33,940 bases of DNA, taken from the NCBI GenBank assembly GCA_017465545.1, contig JAFTVY010000019.1, forward strand, positions 1 through 33,940, in the 5' to 3' direction. The DNA comes from Ruminiclostridium sp. Lineage in GTDB: Bacteria; Bacillota; Clostridia; Oscillospirales; Ruminococcaceae. Below the pieces are notes generated by a model. The model was not told the origin of the DNA and did not search any database. It saw nothing but the letters and a program-made list of their open reading frames with translations. Positions within the stretch are counted from its first letter, which is position 1. Every line of letters starts with the position of its first letter. This document shows positions 29,858 through 33,940 of the stretch, piece by piece. The position numbers and the translations under genes are program-made.

Positions 29858-31162
29858 TTATTCCCCGAGAATTGCGTCAAGAAGCGCATATCCGTCTGTC
29901 GGTACTGTTACAAGCTTTACTGAAAGCGCATTTTCCACTTCAGCTACGGTTTTATCGTCAAGGAATATATCGCATCCGCTTTTCAGCATATTTTCCGTTA
30001 TCAGCAATCTGTCGCCAAGCTCATTCTTATACGGCGTAAGCTGATTTATAATATCTCCTGCAGTGATAAGCCCTGCAACCGTGACCGTCTCCCCGAAGAA
30101 ATCATTTCTTATAGTGTACACGTTCACCCTTGTTTTCGGAAAATCATTTTCCATCATTCCCACAAGACTTTTTAACAGGGGAGCGGCAAGCACGCCCGTC
30201 GCAACAGAAAGCCTTCTCTCCTTGCCGTCGGTTTCTTCGTAATCTCTCTTGTCGGCAAGAGCGTCAATAAATTCCTTCTGCAGACTTGCACACATACCAA
30301 CGCCGTTTTCAAACTGATCGAATTCTTCGTAGTATTCGTAATCAGGCATCGGCTTTTCTGCAAGCAGGAAGAATTCGTCCGAGGGATAAACCACCCTTGT
30401 ATGATACTTTTCATACATCATATCACCGAAAAGCTCTATAGTTTTTAAAGCCTCGGTAGCCGACTGCTTATCAAAGGTTTTAAGCTTCGGCAGATTTTCT
30501 CTGAATTTTGTAAGTCCCACGGGAACTATAGCAATACTTTTTACAGCAGGGTAGAGGTTGCAAAGATCGTTCAGCGTTCTTTCCAGCTCCTTACCATCGT
30601 TGAAATCAGGTACCAGAACTATCTGGGTATTGAGCTCAATTCCTGCTCCCGCCATTTTATAAAGATACTGCAGACACTTTCCCGCATTCGGATTGCAGGT
30701 CATCTGTGCTCTCAGCTCAGGATTTGTGGTATGCACCGATATATTCATAGGTAGCTTCATCTTTATTATTCTGTCCACGTCGCTGTCGCTGAGGTTTGTC
30801 ATAGTGATGTAGTTGCCCTGTAAAAAGCTGAGTCTCGAATCATCGTCCTTGAAATAGAGAGTCTCTCTCATACCCTTTGGCATCTGGTTTATAAAGCAGA
30901 AGATACAATTGTTTCTGCAATGCTGTTTTTTGTCCATAAGGTAGGTTTCAAACTCAAGACCGAGATCCTCATAATCCTTTTTCTTCACCTTTACGGTACG
31001 GCGAATAAGCCTGATTTCAAGCTTTGCATCATCCGCATAGAATTGATAATCAAGTACGTCGTTTATTTCATTGCCGTTTATTGATACCAGCGTATCGCCC
31101 GCCTTTATCCCTGCATTATCAGCAGGTGAACGGGGAATAACTGACATTATTTCTACTGACAT
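29858..31162 (-). CDS. PDZ-DUF512 radical SAM-like protein
   Basis: A 434-residue protein. It begins with a PDZ-like domain (1-60; SPADNAGIKAGDTLVSINGNEINDV), followed by a cysteine cluster HCRNNCIFCFINQMPKGMRETL (a C-x3-C-x2-C radical-SAM-type Fe-S site), VHTTNPELRAQM, and the DUF512 C-terminal domain (about 240-434; YPSDEFFLLAEKP, EFDQFENGVGM, VATGVLAAP, ITAGDIINQL). The family is conserved in Clostridia and cyanobacteria immediately before der; the exact reaction is not established. It heads the operon, with a clear promoter 56 bases upstream and AGGAAGGA before the ATG. Confidence 0.93.
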   Translation of the reverse strand: MSVEIMSVIPRSPADNAGIKAGDTLVSINGNEINDVLDYQFYADDAKLEIRLIRRTVKVKKKDYEDLGLEFETYLMDKKQHCRNNCIFCFINQMPKGMRETLYFKDDDSRLSFLQGNYITMTNLSDSDVDRIIKMKLPMNISVHTTNPELRAQMTCNPNAGKCLQYLYKMAGAGIELNTQIVLVPDFNDGKELERTLNDLCNLYPAVKSIAIVPVGLTKFRENLPKLKTFDKQSATEALKTIELFGDMMYEKYHTRVVYPSDEFFLLAEKPMPDYEYYEEFDQFENGVGMCASLQKEFIDALADKRDYEETDGKERRLSVATGVLAAPLLKSLVGMMENDFPKTRVNVYTIRNDFFGETVTVAGLITAGDIINQLTPYKNELGDRLLITENMLKSGCDIFLDDKTVAEVENALSVKLVTVPTDGYALLDAILGE

Positions 31163-31217
31163 CGGTCGATTCCTTCCTGTAAGGTGCTTTATCGGATTTT
31201 ATACACATACATAATAT

Positions 31218-31246
31218 ATTATACACTTTATTTTTGAGATAGTCAA
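31218..31246 (-). promoter_or_regulatory. sigma-A promoter of the DUF512-der-plsY-gpsA operon
   Basis: Minus strand TTGACT (31241-31246) and TATAAT (31218-31223), 17-base spacer, without extended -10 (GTG precedes the -10). Confidence 0.85.
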
Positions 31247-31256
31247 CCATTTATGC

Positions 31257-31290
31257 GCAAAAAAACAGCAGTACCTTTCGGTACTGCTGT
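31257..31290 (-). terminator. intrinsic terminator of rpmF
   Basis: On the minus strand ACAGCAGTACC pairs with GGTACTGCTGT around a GAAA tetraloop, followed by a run of seven T. It is 24 bases past the rpmF stop. Confidence 0.95.
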
Positions 31291-31313
31291 CGTAATTCTG
31301 AGTTTACAAGCAA

Positions 31314-31499
31314 TTAAGCCTCGCTGTGAGCGATAACTTCCTTACCCTTGTAATAACCACAGTTGCCGCATACTCTGTGAGCGAGCTTTAATTCGCCACA
31401 CTGAGTGCAACGAGAGAATGCAGGTGCGGATAGCTTCCATACCTGTGAACGTCTCTTATCGCGTCTTGCCTTAGAAACTTTTCTCTTTGGAACTGCCAT
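31314..31499 (-). CDS. rpmF: 50S ribosomal protein L32
   Basis: A 61-residue L32: [19 protein letters not shown] followed by the zinc ribbon [20 protein letters not shown], with all four cysteines (CxxC and CxxC). This is the zinc-containing form. A GAGGGGGGTG site lies before the ATG, and the leader from the promoter at 31573 contains a TAGTCG/CGACTA hairpin. The usual neighbour fabH/plsX is absent; instead a small P-loop protein gene lies upstream. Confidence 0.98.
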   Translation of the reverse strand: MAVPKRKVSKARRDKRRSQVWKLSAPAFSRCTQCGELKLAHRVCGNCGYYKGKEVIAHSEA

Positions 31500-31572
31500 T
31501 TTAGCACCCCCCTCTGATGTTCATAATCATAAAATCGCTATTTAACAATAGTCGAAAACTAACACGACTAAT

Positions 31573-31601
31573 ATTATACAACAACTTTTTTGATTTGTCA
31601 A
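31573..31601 (-). promoter_or_regulatory. sigma-A promoter of rpmF
   Basis: Minus strand TTGACA (31596-31601) and TATAAT (31573-31578), both perfect with a 17-base spacer; TTG precedes the -10. The -35 box is 3 bases beyond the upstream gene's stop codon. Confidence 0.9.
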
Positions 31602-31604
31602 CAC

Positions 31605-32012
31605 TTATTTGAGATATTTTTTAATATTTTCTGTTAAATCATCAACGTCTGCGGAAATTGTGAAGGTTACAGTTGTGTTTTCACCGCTTACTGTTGCGAT
31701 CTTGTCGAACATTTCGCCAACCTTGTCAAGGTCACGGCCAACGATTCTTAAGATACCGTCTACGAAAATATCTGTGCAGTCGTAGTTGGAAGCGAGTAAG
31801 CCGGAAACAAAGCCAGCCATTTCATCATAGTTTGCAATCTTATAATCTTCGATGTTGATAAGACGAACCTTGTGATAGATGTCTATGTTCAGGGAAGAAC
31901 CAAGCTGAATAGCAACTACGTTGCCCTTGCTTGCCTGTTCTGCGCTGTGGATAGCGTCAATAAGTAACTTTGTCTTGCCTGCGCCTTTTTTTCCTGCAAT
32001 AAGTTTAACCAT
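31605..32012 (-). CDS. small P-loop protein of unknown function
   Basis: A 135-residue protein with an N-terminal Walker A LIAGKKGAGKTKLLIDAI and a later hydrophobic strand DIFVDGILRIVG that could be Walker B. The rest resembles a RecA/PilT-like minimal P-loop core and ends in helices (DLTENIKKYLK). The N-terminal spacing GKKGAGKT is typical of small ATPases of Oscillospiraceae that lie between rpmF and pgi-like genes, but I do not recognise a named family. No membrane segment. GGAGGACT precedes the ATG. Because it has no long-range partner visible, a role in a regulatory ATPase complex would be speculation. Confidence 0.75.
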   Translation of the reverse strand: MVKLIAGKKGAGKTKLLIDAIHSAEQASKGNVVAIQLGSSLNIDIYHKVRLINIEDYKIANYDEMAGFVSGLLASNYDCTDIFVDGILRIVGRDLDKVGEMFDKIATVSGENTTVTFTISADVDDLTENIKKYLK

Positions 32013-32055
32013 GTTTTAGTCCTCCGTTTTTTGCGGCAGAGTCGCCGTTTAATAT

Positions 32056-32078
32056 AATAAAAATCAGCGTACTGATTT
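32056..32078 (-). terminator. weak intrinsic terminator after pgi
   Basis: Minus strand AAATCAG pairs with CTGATTT around a four-base loop and is followed by TTTATTAT. A seven-base stem makes it weak; some read-through into the P-loop gene is likely. Confidence 0.45.
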
Positions 32079-32079
32079 A

Positions 32080-33417
32080 TTATCCGATTTTTGCTTCAAG
32101 CTCAGCCTTTGCAGCCTCATAACCGGGCTTGCCTAAAAGTGCAAACATATTCTTCTTGTAGCTTTCAACACCGGGCTGGTCAAAGGGATTTACACCAAGC
32201 ATATAACCGGAGATTGCACAAGCCTTTTCGAAGAAGTAAATGAGGTAGCCAAGCTCGTTTTCGTTTACTTCGGGCATTTCGAGTACCATATTGGGTGTGC
32301 CGCCCTCTGTGTGAGCGATGATTGTACCCTCATAAGCCTTCTGGTTAACGATTGACATGTTCTGATTTGATAAGAAGTTCAGACCGTCGCCGTTTGTAGG
32401 ATCGTCCTTTAAGAAGAAATCCTTCTGTGCCTTACCGATATGAACAACTGTTTCAAATAAAATCTTGGAGCCGTCCTGAATGAACTGACCGAGTGAGTGA
32501 AGGTCTGTTGAGAAGGTAGCTGCTGAAGGGAATAAGCCCTTGCCGTCCTTACCTTCGCTTTCGCCGAAGAGCTGCTTGAACCATTCGCACATCATAACGA
32601 AAGAGTTTTCATAAGCGATAAGCATTTCAACCTTGAAGCCCTTGTTTAAAAGAATGTTTCTGTATGCCGCATATCTGTAGCAGTGGTTCTTTTCAATATC
32701 GCATACCGCAAAATCTTCTCTTGCCTTTGCGGCACCTGCCATAAGAGCGTCAATATCACAGCCTGCACAAGCGATAGGAAGAAGACCTACTGCTGTAAGA
32801 ACCGAGAAGCGTCCGCCTACGTCATCGGGAATTACGAAGCTTTCGTAGCCCTTTGCGTCAGCAAGCTCCTTGAGTGTTCCTCTTGCCTTGTCTGTTGTAG
32901 CGTAGATTCTGCTTCTTGCACCCTCTTCGCCGTATCTTTCTTCAAGTAATTCTCTGAATACTCTGAAGGCTAAAGCGGGTTCTGTTGTTGTACCGGACTT
33001 GGAAATGATATTTACAGAGAAATCCTTATCCTTTACGATTTCGATTATTTCATTTAAATATGTGGGGCTGATGCTGTTACCTACAAAGTAAATCTGAGGT
33101 GTGTCCTTGCAAAGTGAGTTGTAAAGTGTGGACTTTAATAATTCGATAGCCGCTCTTGCACCGAGGTAAGAGCCACCGATACCGATTACTAAAAGCACCT
33201 TGCTGTCAGATTTGATCTTTTCAGCCGCCTTCTTGATTCTTTCAAATTCTTCCTTGTCGTAGTTAGCGGGAAGGTCAACCCATCCTAAAAAGTCGTTACC
33301 AAGACCGCTCTTGTTTTCAACAAGCTCGTGCGCCGCCTTTACTAAAGGCTCAATGCCCTTGATTTCGTCAGGCCTTACGACGTCCTTTAGATATTTGTCG
33401 TTTAATGTGATTGCCAT
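32080..33417 (-). CDS. pgi: glucose-6-phosphate isomerase
   Basis: A 445-residue Pgi, interconverting glucose-6-phosphate and fructose-6-phosphate. Blocks: [38 protein letters not shown], the substrate loop with [16 protein letters not shown], and [26 protein letters not shown], plus [20 protein letters not shown] and [23 protein letters not shown]. The frame extends 22 codons upstream, but the ATG at 33417 begins MAITLNDKY, with AAGGAG about 12 bases before, and matches the family length. A promoter with 17-base spacer is at 33526-33554. Confidence 0.97.
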   Translation of the reverse strand: MAITLNDKYLKDVVRPDEIKGIEPLVKAAHELVENKSGLGNDFLGWVDLPANYDKEEFERIKKAAEKIKSDSKVLLVIGIGGSYLGARAAIELLKSTLYNSLCKDTPQIYFVGNSISPTYLNEIIEIVKDKDFSVNIISKSGTTTEPALAFRVFRELLEERYGEEGARSRIYATTDKARGTLKELADAKGYESFVIPDDVGGRFSVLTAVGLLPIACAGCDIDALMAGAAKAREDFAVCDIEKNHCYRYAAYRNILLNKGFKVEMLIAYENSFVMMCEWFKQLFGESEGKDGKGLFPSAATFSTDLHSLGQFIQDGSKILFETVVHIGKAQKDFFLKDDPTNGDGLNFLSNQNMSIVNQKAYEGTIIAHTEGGTPNMVLEMPEVNENELGYLIYFFEKACAISGYMLGVNPFDQPGVESYKKNMFALLGKPGYEAAKAELEAKIG

Positions 33418-33525
33418 TTTCTTCTTTTTCTCCTTAACTTTTCTACTCCATATAGAACAAGCAAAACGCAACTTAAAAAGCATTCTTATTCTGTTTCTTT
33501 TTCCGTTTACTTGTTTACATTATAT

Positions 33526-33554
33526 ATTATACAAAAAAACACGTGCTTTTGCAA
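33526..33554 (-). promoter_or_regulatory. sigma-A promoter of pgi
   Basis: Minus strand TTGCAA (33549-33554) and TATAAT (33526-33531), 17-base spacer; TTG before the -10, no extended element. Confidence 0.75.
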
Positions 33555-33622
33555 GATGTTTTCATTCAATGTGAAACTTTTGTATAAATCACACAAATAA
33601 TACTTTTTGTTTTTGTGCAATA

Positions 33623-33940
33623 TTAAAATGCGAATATTTCTGATAAAATTATCTCAAATGCACGCCAGAATGACATTTCTTCTACGTTATATACTGCTAT
33701 TATGTCGCTTTCAAAAATAACATCATCATAGAGGGTAGCTGTGACCTTGCCCACACGTTGCCCACAATTAACAGGAGCAGTCAGCTTTTCAACTATCTCA
33801 TAGCTGTATTTTACATCTGTAGAACTGCCCTTCGGTATAACCATTGTGACAAGTCTCTTTACTCTTATATCTGTTTCTTTTCTAAGCCCTCCGTCAACCT
33901 CTACAGGTATAAGCTTGCTACTGTCTGCTACAGCTTTATA
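33623..33940 (-). CDS. D-alanyl-D-alanine carboxypeptidase, C-terminal part (partial)
   Basis: The minus-strand frame is open to the window edge; its N-terminal part lies outside. Visible are 105 residues, read as SSKLIPVEVDGGLRKETD, RVKRLVTMVIPKGSSTDV, then KLTAPVNCGQRVGKVTATLYDD and SDIIAVYNVEEMSFWRAF. This is the beta-rich PBP5 C-terminal domain (PBP5_C) plus the amphipathic membrane-anchoring helix that ends DacA-type enzymes. An internal ATG at 33844 is not a real start: the same frame reads upstream without a stop and matches the domain. The enzyme trims the terminal D-Ala from cell-wall pentapeptides. Confidence 0.85.
   Translation of the reverse strand, partial: YKAVADSSKLIPVEVDGGLRKETDIRVKRLVTMVIPKGSSTDVKYSYEIVEKLTAPVNCGQRVGKVTATLYDDVIFESDIIAVYNVEEMSFWRAFEIILSEIFAF

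Noticed and set aside
33623..33844. A complete 73-residue gene starting at 33844
   Set aside because: The frame continues upstream to the window end with PBP5_C-like sequence, so the ATG is internal.

Overview
The window looks like chromosomal DNA from a Gram-positive, endospore-lineage Clostridia bacterium, most likely an Oscillospiraceae/Ruminococcus-type gut organism. Support: a SpoIIR sporulation gene, the DUF512-der-plsY-gpsA gene order common in Clostridia, an L32 gene with all four zinc cysteines, a GH26 mannanase lipoprotein, strong purine-rich ribosome-binding sites, and many sigma-A-type promoters with 17-base spacers. This is inferred from gene content; no rRNA or tRNA is present to fix the taxon. 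No phage, insertion sequence, CRISPR array, tRNA or rRNA was seen.

Layout. 1-5200 is a minus-strand run of small accessory genes: an NTF2-like protein cut by the window edge, three GNAT-type acetyltransferases, TfoX-like, DUF1801 and C39-like peptidase proteins, a P-loop kinase-like protein, an unknown protein, and a TetR regulator heading the upstream operon. A 224-bp structured repeat sits at 2717-2940. 5200-6200 holds a divergent flavodoxin and RyR-domain pair. 6180-9833 encodes a heterodimeric ABC exporter. 10163-13246 holds a stand-alone enzyme-I N-terminal-like protein, then a zinc-ribbon membrane protein, a TPM-domain protein and an acetyltransferase. 13250-13910 is a gene-free zone with a multi-hairpin element and a second copy of the structured repeat.

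13912-17418 has a two-component system divergent from a degV and plsY-like pair, which fits fatty-acid/acyl-phosphate use in phospholipid synthesis. 17462-19679 is a GH26 mannanase plus mutarotase operon. 19839-24828 has a nucleoside deaminase, spoIIR, an alpha/beta hydrolase, an mrp-type Fe-S ATPase gene broken by an in-frame TAG, sfsA, and a membrane-anchored protein with a toxin-like C-terminus followed 10 bases later by a CPCC zinc-ribbon protein. 24888-33940 is mostly housekeeping: putP, gpsA, plsY, der, DUF512 radical SAM, rpmF, a small P-loop protein, pgi, and the C-terminal end of a D-Ala-D-Ala carboxypeptidase.

Most promising for novelty: the putative toxin/partner pair at 24000-24828; the two structured repeats, whose outer arms and core lie in opposite relative orientation between copies; the 35-bp duplication flanking an unknown gene at 4180-4632; and the interrupted mrp gene.
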